Positions 16,624 through 24,583 of a stretch of 64,000 nucleotides of DNA are shown here, piece by piece (position 1 is the first letter of the stretch; every line of letters starts with the position of its first letter). The position numbers and the translations under genes were made by a program. The notes beneath the pieces were generated by a model, which did not search any database, was not told the DNA's origin, and worked only from the letters and a program-made list of their open reading frames with translations. Source of the DNA: CAUZIR01 sp034421295 (GTDB lineage: Bacteria > Chloroflexota > Dehalococcoidia > Lucifugimonadales > UBA2962); NCBI GenBank assembly GCA_034421295.1, contig DAOUKM010000013.1:1-64000 (forward strand), in the 5' to 3' direction.

Positions 16624-17292
16624 ATGGAATCCCTGCACACTCCCTGGTTCTACGCGGTCTGGGCCGTTGGCTCCTATTTGGTGGGTTCACTGGTAGCAGG
16701 GGACCTGATCTGTAGAACGAAGGGCATCGACATCCGCACGCTGGGAACAGGCAACCCAGGCACCGCAAACGTATGGCGCGAGGTCGGTCCCCAGTACGGT
16801 GTACTGGTCTTTGTGCTAGACATAGCCAAGGGAGTGGCGGCTACGCTGCCACTGTACATACTTGACTTTCCAACATGGTTTATAGCCGTTGCGATGCTAT
16901 GCCTCCTGGCCGGACAGTTCTTTCCGTTGTTCTTTCGCTTCGACGGAAACACGGGGATGGCGGCGATGTTTGGGGCCACCGCGGGTCTTATCCCCCTCGG
17001 CGTGGCAATCGCCGCTCCGGTGGCACTCGGGAAATTCGCCATCACCAGGAATGTTGGGTGGAGCGGGGGAGTGTTTTTCGCCACGGCCTGGGTAGCAGGA
17101 GGCCTTCTGCACGACACCTTCAACGTATTGCACGGCAGCTGGTGGGCAGTTGGAGCGGCCATATTGGGGGGCGTGCTCGTGTTTGGCAAGCAGGTTGTGC
17201 AATACAAGTGGATGCGGGGCGGGTCTCCAACGGGTTTTTCTGGAGAAGCAACGGACGAAAAGGGCGGGCGGCCGTCCGAAGAGAGCAGCTAA
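16624..17292 (+). CDS. PlsY-like membrane acyltransferase family protein (divergent active site)
   Basis: A 222-residue multi-spanning protein of the glycerol-3-phosphate acyltransferase PlsY family. Start set at 16624 (MESLHTPWFYAVWAV), which places the first helix at the N-terminus; an upstream in-frame start at 16549 is possible. PlsY motif 1 is present (TLGTGNPGTANVWREVG). Motif 2, normally GHxFPxFLxFKGGKGVAT, reads GQFFPLFFRFDGNTGMAAM, losing the His and the GGKG stretch. True PlsY transfers acyl groups from acyl-phosphate to glycerol-3-phosphate; this paralogue may do something else. It precedes a dehydrogenase gene by 11 nt. Confidence 0.72.
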   Translation: MESLHTPWFYAVWAVGSYLVGSLVAGDLICRTKGIDIRTLGTGNPGTANVWREVGPQYGVLVFVLDIAKGVAATLPLYILDFPTWFIAVAMLCLLAGQFFPLFFRFDGNTGMAAMFGATAGLIPLGVAIAAPVALGKFAITRNVGWSGGVFFATAWVAGGLLHDTFNVLHGSWWAVGAAILGGVLVFGKQVVQYKWMRGGSPTGFSGEATDEKGGRPSEESS

Positions 17293-17303
17293 GCAAGGAG
17301 CGG

Positions 17304-18299
17304 ATGTTGCCTAGACCCAAGGTATTTGTGAGCAGGGAGATCTTTCCCGAGGCGCTGGACTCGATCAGATCGGTCGCAGACATCGATCTCTGGACCGACG
17401 AGATGCCGCCGCCCAGGGGAGTATTGCTGGAGCGATGCGCCGGGATGGACGGCGTTCTGTGCCTTTTGACCGACGGGATCGACGTCGAGTTCTTCGAGAA
17501 GGTCGGTCCGCAACTCAAGGTGGTCAGTCAGATCGCCGTGGGCTACAACAACATCGACGTGGAAGAGGCAACGAGGCGGGGAGTATCGGTCGGTTTCACT
17601 CCGGACGTCCTCACCGACACAACCGCCGATTTCGCGTTCACGTTGCTCATGGCCGCGGCGAGAAAGATCGTTGCCGGCCACGAGGCGGCTCACGATGGAT
17701 CTTGGCGCACATGGCATCCGCTCCACTTTCTTGGTCAGGACATCCATCATGCCACGCTTGGCATCGTGGGAATGGGACGAATAGGCTTCGAGATGGCCCG
17801 AAGATCTCAGGGCTTCGACATGAACGTTTTGTATTTCGACCTGAACGAGCGAAAGGATCTAGAGGCCAGGCTGCCAATGACTCAGGTGACTATGGACACG
17901 CTGCTCGCCGAATCTGATTTCGTCAGCCTCCACGTCGACCTCAACCCCTCGACCCACCACATGATGAACGCGGATGCGTTCAAGAAGATGAAGTCAACCG
18001 CCATTTTGATAAACGCGGCCCGCGGGCCGGTCGTAGATCATTTGGCCCTCTACGAGGCTCTCAAGACCGGTGAGATCGGCGGCGCCGGCCTAGATGTCAC
18101 AGAGCCCGAGCCCATGCCCTCCGACCATCCACTACTTACCCTGGACAACTGTCTGGTCGTGCCGCACATCGCCAGCGCGAGCGTGGCTACCAGGCGGGCG
18201 ATGTCTCTGCTGGCCGCCTCTAACCTGATCGCCGGACTTGAGGGAAGGCCGCTACGAGCGTGCGTCAACCCCGAGGTGCAGACCGCAAGGGCCACTTGA
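17304..18299 (+). CDS. D-2-hydroxyacid dehydrogenase (glyoxylate reductase-like)
   Basis: A 331-residue NAD(P)-dependent D-isomer-specific 2-hydroxyacid dehydrogenase. ATG 17304 with AAGGAG at 17295-17300 is the clear start; the open frame runs further upstream over plsY. Motifs: GYNNIDVEEA, LGIVGMGRIGFEMA (nucleotide binding), and catalytic Arg, Glu and His in NAARGPVVD, DVTEPEP and VVPHIASAS. Closest by pattern to glyoxylate or hydroxypyruvate reductases. It is followed by a second paralogue at 18319. Confidence 0.9.
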   Translation: MLPRPKVFVSREIFPEALDSIRSVADIDLWTDEMPPPRGVLLERCAGMDGVLCLLTDGIDVEFFEKVGPQLKVVSQIAVGYNNIDVEEATRRGVSVGFTPDVLTDTTADFAFTLLMAAARKIVAGHEAAHDGSWRTWHPLHFLGQDIHHATLGIVGMGRIGFEMARRSQGFDMNVLYFDLNERKDLEARLPMTQVTMDTLLAESDFVSLHVDLNPSTHHMMNADAFKKMKSTAILINAARGPVVDHLALYEALKTGEIGGAGLDVTEPEPMPSDHPLLTLDNCLVVPHIASASVATRRAMSLLAASNLIAGLEGRPLRACVNPEVQTARAT

Positions 18300-18318
18300 G
18301 CGAAGGGCGGGCTTTGAC

Positions 18319-19266
18319 ATGAAGATAGTCCTGGGTCGCGTGGAAGATGATTTCCACGCCGAGTTGGCCGCCGAGTTCCCGGACCATGAGTTCGTCGCGG
18401 CCGGGTCGGTATGTGAGCAGCTGGTTGAAGTCGTCGATGCTGAGGTGTTCTACGGCTGGCCCACCAGGGAAGTCTTCCTAGCGGCAGCAAAGCTTCGCTG
18501 GATACAGTGCGCCGGGACAGGTGTTGACGCGGTCCTGGCCACGCCGGAGGTAGCCTCCTCCAACGTGATTCTTACCAACATGAAAGGTCCCCACACGGCG
18601 CCCATGGCCGACCACGTCTTCGGCATGATCATCACCCTTGCCCACCGTCTACGGGAAATGTGGGAGGCGCAGGGCCGCCGGGAGTGGGACATCCCGCACT
18701 GGCACGAAACGCTCACTGAACTTGAGGGCCGCGCCATGGGCATTGTCGGGCTGGGAGGAATCGGCCTGGCGGTGGCTCGCAGAGCCAAGGGCTTCGGGAT
18801 GACCGTCTATGGCGTAGATCCGAGAGCCGTCAAATCTGAATATGTCGATGGCGCCTGGCCAGTCGCGAGGCTGGGCGATCTTGCCGCGCTTTCCGACTGG
18901 CTTGTCGTTACGGCCCCTTATGCGCCTGGCAGCAGACACATGTTGGACGGTGAAATCTTCGGGCGAATGAGGCCGTCGGCCCACCTGGTCGTTATCTCCA
19001 GGGGAGGCATCATTGAGGAGGGCTCCCTGCTGGACGCACTGCAATCGGGAAGGATTGCGGGCGCTGCCCTGGACGTATTCGAGACTGAGCCCCTGCCACC
19101 GGATAGCGAGTTCTGGGACATGCCGAATGTCCTCATCACCCCGCACGTGTCGGCCGAAACCGCCGAGACTTTCGAGGGCCGGCGTCAGATCTTCCGTGAA
19201 AACCTCAGTCGTTACTTTGCCGGCGAAGCTCTGATGCACCAGGTTGACAAGACTGCCGGCTATTAG
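18319..19266 (+). CDS. D-2-hydroxyacid dehydrogenase family protein
   Basis: A 315-residue second member of the D-2-hydroxyacid dehydrogenase family. Start at ATG 18319 (MKIVLGRVEDDF), 19 nt after the previous stop. Nucleotide motif MGIVGLGGIGLAVARR and catalytic residues in VISRGGIIEEG, DVFETEPLP and ITPHVSAET are intact. It is clearly divergent from the upstream paralogue, so probably has a different 2-oxo-acid substrate. Likely transcribed with 17304-18299. Confidence 0.9.
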   Translation: MKIVLGRVEDDFHAELAAEFPDHEFVAAGSVCEQLVEVVDAEVFYGWPTREVFLAAAKLRWIQCAGTGVDAVLATPEVASSNVILTNMKGPHTAPMADHVFGMIITLAHRLREMWEAQGRREWDIPHWHETLTELEGRAMGIVGLGGIGLAVARRAKGFGMTVYGVDPRAVKSEYVDGAWPVARLGDLAALSDWLVVTAPYAPGSRHMLDGEIFGRMRPSAHLVVISRGGIIEEGSLLDALQSGRIAGAALDVFETEPLPPDSEFWDMPNVLITPHVSAETAETFEGRRQIFRENLSRYFAGEALMHQVDKTAGY

Positions 19267-19383
19267 CCGACGCCGCTTTTCCTAGCGGCCTCCCACCCTT
19301 ATACTTTGGGCCGTTAGGAGAGAGCGGCCCCTTGACGTCCGGCGGGCCGGCCGACTCTTCCCCACACTGAAAGGAGCGGTCGC

Positions 19384-20754
19384 GTGGTAACAACTTACGA
19401 CACCGAAGCCATACGGCAAGCGTCGTTAAGGTACCAGTGGATGCACAATGCCGACTGGACCGAGATGGCGGAAACCGGCGAACCGATCGTCATGGTCAAG
19501 GGTGAGGGGGTAAGGGTCACCGACTCTACGGGCAGGACATGGCTCGACGCTCATGGTGGCTACACCTCGGTCCATCTCGGATACGGTAGGGAGGAGATCG
19601 CCGAGGCTGCATACGACCAGCTCATGAAGGTGACCTTCTTCCCGAGCGGAACCACGACGGTTCCGGTCATTCAACTTGCCGAGAAGCTTGCAAGCCTGAC
19701 CCCGGGTAACCTCAACCGCATTTTCCCCGGCGCCGGTGGCTCTGAGGCCAATGAGACTGCCATCAAGATCACTCGCGCCTACCACAAGCGACGCGGTGAG
19801 CAGGGGCGCTACAAGGTCATCAGCCGCAGGGGGTCCTACCACGGCACCACCGCCGGCGTCCTGGGTCTCGGTAACAACGCGACCGACTTCTCTCTCAGCG
19901 ACTTCGAGCCGATGGCGCCCGGCATGATCCACGTTCCGCACCCCAACCATTACCGCGATGAGATGGGTGGCAAGACGCCATCGGAGACCGCAATAAAGTG
20001 CGCCCAGGCCGTCGAAGACGCGATCCTTACTAACGGCCCAGACACGGTGGCAGCCTTCATTGGAGAGCCGGTGTCGCAGCCCCCCGGGGCACCGGTACCG
20101 GCACCTGAGTATTGGCCGATGGTACGCGAAATCTGCGACAAGTATGGCGTGGTACTGATCGCAGACGAGATCATCACAGGGTTCGGCAGGACGGGAAAGA
20201 TGTTCGGTATCGAGCATTTCGGCATCGAGCCGGACATCATGACCATGGGCAAGGGCATGATATCCAGCTACCTGCCTCTTGCCGCCACGGTCGTCAGCGA
20301 GGACATCGCCGCCTACTTTGGCTCGGACAACATATTCCACGCAATCACCGCCAGCGGTCACCCGGTCACGGCGGCCGCGGCTCTAAAGAACATAGAGATA
20401 CTCGAAACCGAGCAGATGGTCGAAAACTCCAGGGTTCAAGGCGACTATCTCAAGGCTGGACTGGCCGGCCTGATGGACAAGCACCCGATCATCGGCGACG
20501 TTCGAGGTTTGGGGCTGCTAATAGGGGTCGAGCTAGTCATGGACCGCGTGAGCAAGGAACGCTTCCCGAAGAGTTCGGGCCTTGCGAAACGGGTTAACGC
20601 TGCCTTCCGCAGGAACGGCCTGATACTGCAATCGGACGGCAGTGTCGTCACAGTCGGTCCACCAATATGCGTTACGCAGGATGACTGCAACGAAATCATC
20701 ACGGGAATAGACGCCTCACTTGGAGAAGTTGAGGCGGAGATGGGGGTCAACTAA
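19384..20754 (+). CDS. Class III PLP-dependent aminotransferase
   Basis: A 456-residue class III (omega/glutamate-1-semialdehyde type) aminotransferase. GTG start at 19384 with AAAGGAG upstream. Family motifs: WLDAHGGYTSVHLGYG, AGGSEANETAIK, ADEIITGFGRTG (PLP-ring Asp), and TMGKGMISSY carrying the Schiff-base Lys. It overlaps the following aminotransferase by one base (TAATG). Probably handles an omega-amino acid, amino ketone or similar amine together with its paralogue; exact substrate unknown. Confidence 0.9.
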   Translation: MVTTYDTEAIRQASLRYQWMHNADWTEMAETGEPIVMVKGEGVRVTDSTGRTWLDAHGGYTSVHLGYGREEIAEAAYDQLMKVTFFPSGTTTVPVIQLAEKLASLTPGNLNRIFPGAGGSEANETAIKITRAYHKRRGEQGRYKVISRRGSYHGTTAGVLGLGNNATDFSLSDFEPMAPGMIHVPHPNHYRDEMGGKTPSETAIKCAQAVEDAILTNGPDTVAAFIGEPVSQPPGAPVPAPEYWPMVREICDKYGVVLIADEIITGFGRTGKMFGIEHFGIEPDIMTMGKGMISSYLPLAATVVSEDIAAYFGSDNIFHAITASGHPVTAAAALKNIEILETEQMVENSRVQGDYLKAGLAGLMDKHPIIGDVRGLGLLIGVELVMDRVSKERFPKSSGLAKRVNAAFRRNGLILQSDGSVVTVGPPICVTQDDCNEIITGIDASLGEVEAEMGVN

Positions 20755-22142
20755 TGGTTAGCACCGTCGAGCGACAAACCTACGACACCGACGCGCTGCG
20801 CACCTCGTCGCTGCGTCACAACTGGATGCACTTCCGAAACTGGAATGAGATGGCCGAAGAAGGTGAACCTCTCATCATCGCCGAGGGGCACGGTCTGAAC
20901 GTCTACGACACAGACGGCAACGAGTGGCTGGATGTCAATGGCGGCTATCTGTGCGTAAACGTGGGCTACGGCAGGCCTGAGATCGGCGAGGCGGTGAGGG
21001 AACAGATGATGGCCCTCAGCTTCACGCCGCGGGGCACCACGACTGAGCCGGTGGTGCGGCTGAGTCAGAAGCTCGCTGAGATAACACCCGGAGATTTGCA
21101 GAGGTCCTGGCAGGTCACCGGTGGTTCAGAGGCGAACGAGACGGCTATCAAGATCGCCAAGGCATACCAGAAGAGGAGCGGGGAGCGGGGACGCTATAAG
21201 GTAATTAGCCGCATGGGCTCATACCACGGAGCTACCGGTTTAACCACGTGGCTCGGGGGCCGCGGCAGCCGATCTGACTACGAGCCCGCCTTCCCGGGGA
21301 TGCTGTACGCCGCCCAACCCAACCCATATCGGCCAGACGCAGGCGGCGAATCTCCATCGGAGATAGCCGTCAGGGCAGCGAAGTCCGTCGAAGATCTGAT
21401 CGTCTACCATGGACCCGACACCGTCGCCGCGTTCATCGGGGAGGCGTTCTGCGCGGACACGCCGCAAGATGCTTGCTCCGTGCCGGGTCCAGAATACTGG
21501 CCCATGGTTCGGGAGATATGCGACAGGTACGGCGTGGTCATGATAGTCGACGAGGTGATCACCGGGTTCGGACGCACCGGCAAGTGGTTTGGCATCGACC
21601 ACTGGGGCGTCACGCCTGACATCATGACGATGGCTAAGGGCCTGGTGAGCAGCTACGTGCCGGTCGCGGCCGCAGTAGCAAGTCCAAAGATCGCCGATGC
21701 CTTCGCCGGCCCAGACAACATCTTCCCGCAAACGCTGACCTTCGGTGCCCACCCCGTGATCGCCGCAGCGGCGCTGGCCAACATCGAAATCATCGAAAAG
21801 GACAACCTGGTCGAGAACGCGGCCGAAGTTGGGGAGTACCTGATGGAGCAAATGAACTCCGTGGGGGGCAAGCATCCAATGGTCGGCAATGTTCGGGGGC
21901 TGGGCCTGATGACAGCGATGGATCTGGTAAAGGATCCGGTGACCAAGGAACGCTTCCCCGCAGAGGCTGGAGTTGAACGGCGCATGGCCGATAAGTTCGC
22001 CGAACGCCGACTGATCATTCGCCCGCGAGGCCTGCTGGTATTCAGTCCGCCACTGTGCGTCACCCGGGACGAGGTCGACCGGATAATGCAGGGTGTGGAC
22101 GAAGTCCTAGGAGAGGTCGAGCAAGAGCTCGGGATGGCTTGA
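20754..22142 (+). CDS. Class III PLP-dependent aminotransferase (tandem paralogue)
   Basis: A 462-residue paralogue of the preceding gene, about half identical by eye. It keeps GGSEANETAIKIAKAY, VDEVITGFGRTGKWFG and TMAKGLVSSYVP with the PLP Lys. Differences include a distinct loop after the YHG motif (GLTTWLGGRGSRS) and a longer Cys-containing insert (AFCADTPQDACSVPG). One-base overlap of stop and start codons implies coupled expression, so the two chains could act on related substrates or form a heteromer. Substrate not known. Confidence 0.9.
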   Translation: MVSTVERQTYDTDALRTSSLRHNWMHFRNWNEMAEEGEPLIIAEGHGLNVYDTDGNEWLDVNGGYLCVNVGYGRPEIGEAVREQMMALSFTPRGTTTEPVVRLSQKLAEITPGDLQRSWQVTGGSEANETAIKIAKAYQKRSGERGRYKVISRMGSYHGATGLTTWLGGRGSRSDYEPAFPGMLYAAQPNPYRPDAGGESPSEIAVRAAKSVEDLIVYHGPDTVAAFIGEAFCADTPQDACSVPGPEYWPMVREICDRYGVVMIVDEVITGFGRTGKWFGIDHWGVTPDIMTMAKGLVSSYVPVAAAVASPKIADAFAGPDNIFPQTLTFGAHPVIAAAALANIEIIEKDNLVENAAEVGEYLMEQMNSVGGKHPMVGNVRGLGLMTAMDLVKDPVTKERFPAEAGVERRMADKFAERRLIIRPRGLLVFSPPLCVTRDEVDRIMQGVDEVLGEVEQELGMA

Positions 22143-22152
22143 ACCTAGGCGG

Positions 22153-23529
22153 ATGACCGCCTGTTTCAGCCGCGCGCACCGAGGGCTGGTGGCAGGCCTA
22201 GCGGTCCTGCTTGTCACCGGGCTGATCGGCGTTTTGGCTGGCGGGGCGGCTGCCCAGTCCTCCGATTCGCAAATATCGGTCATCACAGTTGACGGCGCGA
22301 TAGACGCGGTGGCGGCTGACTATCTGTCTCGGGCGCTAGATGTCGCCGCAGAACGCGGGGCGGCTTTGGCGATCGTACTCTTGGATACGCCGGGCGGCCT
22401 CTTGGACTCGACCCGCAAAATGGTCGAGGACATCCTCTCATCCTCTGTCCCGGTGGCTGTTTACGTATTCCCCCCGGGAGCGCAGGCAGCTTCCGCAGGG
22501 ACGTTCGTGATGGCCGCTGGTCACGTTGCGGCGATGGCGCCGTCCACAAACGTGGGGGCGGCGGCGCCGGTCGGCCCAAGCGGAGAGGATTTGCCGGAGA
22601 CGCTGGCGTCGAAAGCGACGGAGGACGCGGCCGCCTTCCTGCGGAGCATCGCCGACGAGAGAGGTCGCAACGCCGACGCGCTCGAGGCGACGGTGCTGGA
22701 CTCCGCATCCTATTCGGCCGGTGAGGCCGTCGATCTGAGGGTGGCGGACCTTGTTGCCTCGGACATCGACGACCTCATAGAGCAGCTGGACGGGCGATCG
22801 GTCGAGCTCGCCGGGGCCGAGCAGATACTCGAGATCGAGGGCCTTCCGACCGAAACCATCAACCGAAACCTGCTGGAGCGATTCCTGGGAGTGATAGCTA
22901 ACCCAAACATTGCCTTGCTGCTGCTCTCAATCGGCGGATTCGGGATATTGATCGAGTTCTATAATCCAGGTTCTTTCATACCCGGGGTGTTCGGCGTGCT
23001 CGCTCTTGCCCTCGCCTTCGTGGCCCTGGGCAATCTGCCGGTGAACTGGACCGGATTCGGCCTGATCGCTCTCTCGATGGTGCTGTTTTTCGTTGAGTTG
23101 CAGGCGCCGGGAGTAAGCGTGCCTGGAATACTGGGCGGCATAGCATTCCTGGTCGGAGCGTTCTTGCTGTTTGGAGGCTTTTCGCCCCAGCCGCTGGATG
23201 GTCCAAGCTTCAGGGTGAGCGTTTGGGTGCTAGTCGGGATAGGAACAGGGATCGCCGCGATCATGGTCCTGCTGATCCGCACATCTCTACGCGCACGGCG
23301 CATGCCTCAACTGGCATCCCAGCACGGGCTCGCTGCGGCGATAGGACAGACGGGCGGGGCGGCAACGGCCCTTGACCCGGCCGGTACTGTCCTCATACTG
23401 GGTGAAGAGTGGAGCGCGTTGAGCGAAACGGGTGCACGCATAGAACGAGGGGAACAGGTGAGAGTCACAGCATTCAAGGGCCTGGTGCTGATCGTCAGAC
23501 GGGCAGGTGAGATGTCGGACGATGAATGA
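22153..23529 (+). CDS. NfeD-family membrane serine protease
   Basis: A 458-residue NfeD protein: signal sequence, ClpP-like serine protease domain, membrane helices and C-terminal OB-like domain. The protease part has AIVLLDTPGGLLDSTRKMV and the nucleophile region AQAASAGTFVMAAGH (Ser in ASAG). Hydrophobic segments occupy roughly residues 240-370, followed by RRMPQLASQHGLAAAIGQTG and a soluble end. NfeD partners with slipin/stomatin proteins and cleaves their C-termini in known cases. The slipin gene follows at 23677, the usual arrangement. Confidence 0.88.
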   Translation: MTACFSRAHRGLVAGLAVLLVTGLIGVLAGGAAAQSSDSQISVITVDGAIDAVAADYLSRALDVAAERGAALAIVLLDTPGGLLDSTRKMVEDILSSSVPVAVYVFPPGAQAASAGTFVMAAGHVAAMAPSTNVGAAAPVGPSGEDLPETLASKATEDAAAFLRSIADERGRNADALEATVLDSASYSAGEAVDLRVADLVASDIDDLIEQLDGRSVELAGAEQILEIEGLPTETINRNLLERFLGVIANPNIALLLLSIGGFGILIEFYNPGSFIPGVFGVLALALAFVALGNLPVNWTGFGLIALSMVLFFVELQAPGVSVPGILGGIAFLVGAFLLFGGFSPQPLDGPSFRVSVWVLVGIGTGIAAIMVLLIRTSLRARRMPQLASQHGLAAAIGQTGGAATALDPAGTVLILGEEWSALSETGARIERGEQVRVTAFKGLVLIVRRAGEMSDDE

Positions 23530-23676
23530 CGCAAGTTCTTGCCGGTCCTGCCGGGGACGGCCGAGACGAGAAAGTCGCTCGTAGACCGGGCCGCGCGTTG
23601 AGCAGGGGCAAACCTCGACGTGATCAGGTCATAATGTTAGGAACTAACCGATAGGGGACATTAGGGGAGGATCTCG

Positions 23677-24540
23677 ATGATTCCATACTTGACCATCGTC
23701 CAGCAGTATGAGCGTTTGGGCGTATTCTGGCTGGGACGATTTACGGGGCTTCGCGGCCCTGGCCTGCACGTACTTGTCTGGCCCTTTCATAGGGCGCAGC
23801 GGGTCGATACGCGCGAGGTGGTGATCGATATTCCACGGCAGACGAACATCACCGAGGACAACGCGCCGATCGACATAGATTTTCTGGTCTACATGCGTCC
23901 CATAGCCGATCAGGCTGACAAGGCGATCATTGAAGTCGTGGACTACTGGGCTGCGGTGGTGGGTATCGCAACTACGAACCTGCGGGCGGTCATAGGAGAG
24001 ATGAGCCTGGACGACGTGCTATCTCAGCGGGAGCGGATCAACCACTCGCTCAGGGCACGGCTCGACGAGGTGACCAACCGCTGGGGCATCAAGGTGACGC
24101 AGGTTGAGATCCGAGAGATCGAGCCCCCGCGCGATATCCAGGAGGCGATGAACCGTCAGATGTCCGCTGAACGTGTTCGCAGGGCCGCCATCATCGAGGC
24201 GGAGGGAACGCGCCAGGCGGCCGTAACTGTCGCCGAGGGCGAAAAGCAGGCGGCCATCCTAAAGGCCGAAGGGCAGCGACAGGGCGAGATCCTGACGGCC
24301 GAGGGAGACCAACAGGCGGCCAAGTTGCGGGCCGATGGCTTTGCCGTCGCCCTGCAGCGAGTCTACGAGGTCGCGCAGGGCATCGACGGTAAGACGATGA
24401 GCCTGCAGTACTTCGACACGCTGAAGGAACTGGGCGCAAGTCAATCTACAAAGTTCATCTTCCCCATGGAATTCACCAACCTGCTCCGGCCTTTCCTGAG
24501 CGTGGCTGGGGCCGGTGGGGACGAGTCGGACGACCGATAG
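23677..24540 (+). CDS. SPFH/Band 7 protein (slipin, stomatin-like)
   Basis: A 287-residue stomatin-like protein. A short hydrophobic N-terminus is followed by the SPFH domain (VDTREVVIDIPRQTNITEDN, TNLRAVIGEMSLDDVLSQRE, IKVTQVEIREIEPPRDIQ) and a coiled-coil AEGEKQAAILKAEGQRQGE region. It has a good GGGAGGAT ribosome binding site and lies next to NfeD, with which it is predicted to form a membrane scaffold and protease complex. The N-terminal membrane segment looks shorter than in typical slipins. Confidence 0.88.
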   Translation: MIPYLTIVQQYERLGVFWLGRFTGLRGPGLHVLVWPFHRAQRVDTREVVIDIPRQTNITEDNAPIDIDFLVYMRPIADQADKAIIEVVDYWAAVVGIATTNLRAVIGEMSLDDVLSQRERINHSLRARLDEVTNRWGIKVTQVEIREIEPPRDIQEAMNRQMSAERVRRAAIIEAEGTRQAAVTVAEGEKQAAILKAEGQRQGEILTAEGDQQAAKLRADGFAVALQRVYEVAQGIDGKTMSLQYFDTLKELGASQSTKFIFPMEFTNLLRPFLSVAGAGGDESDDR

Positions 24541-24583
24541 CGGGTGCCATGAAGTAACGGCAACCAGCTATGGGGCGTGACCG

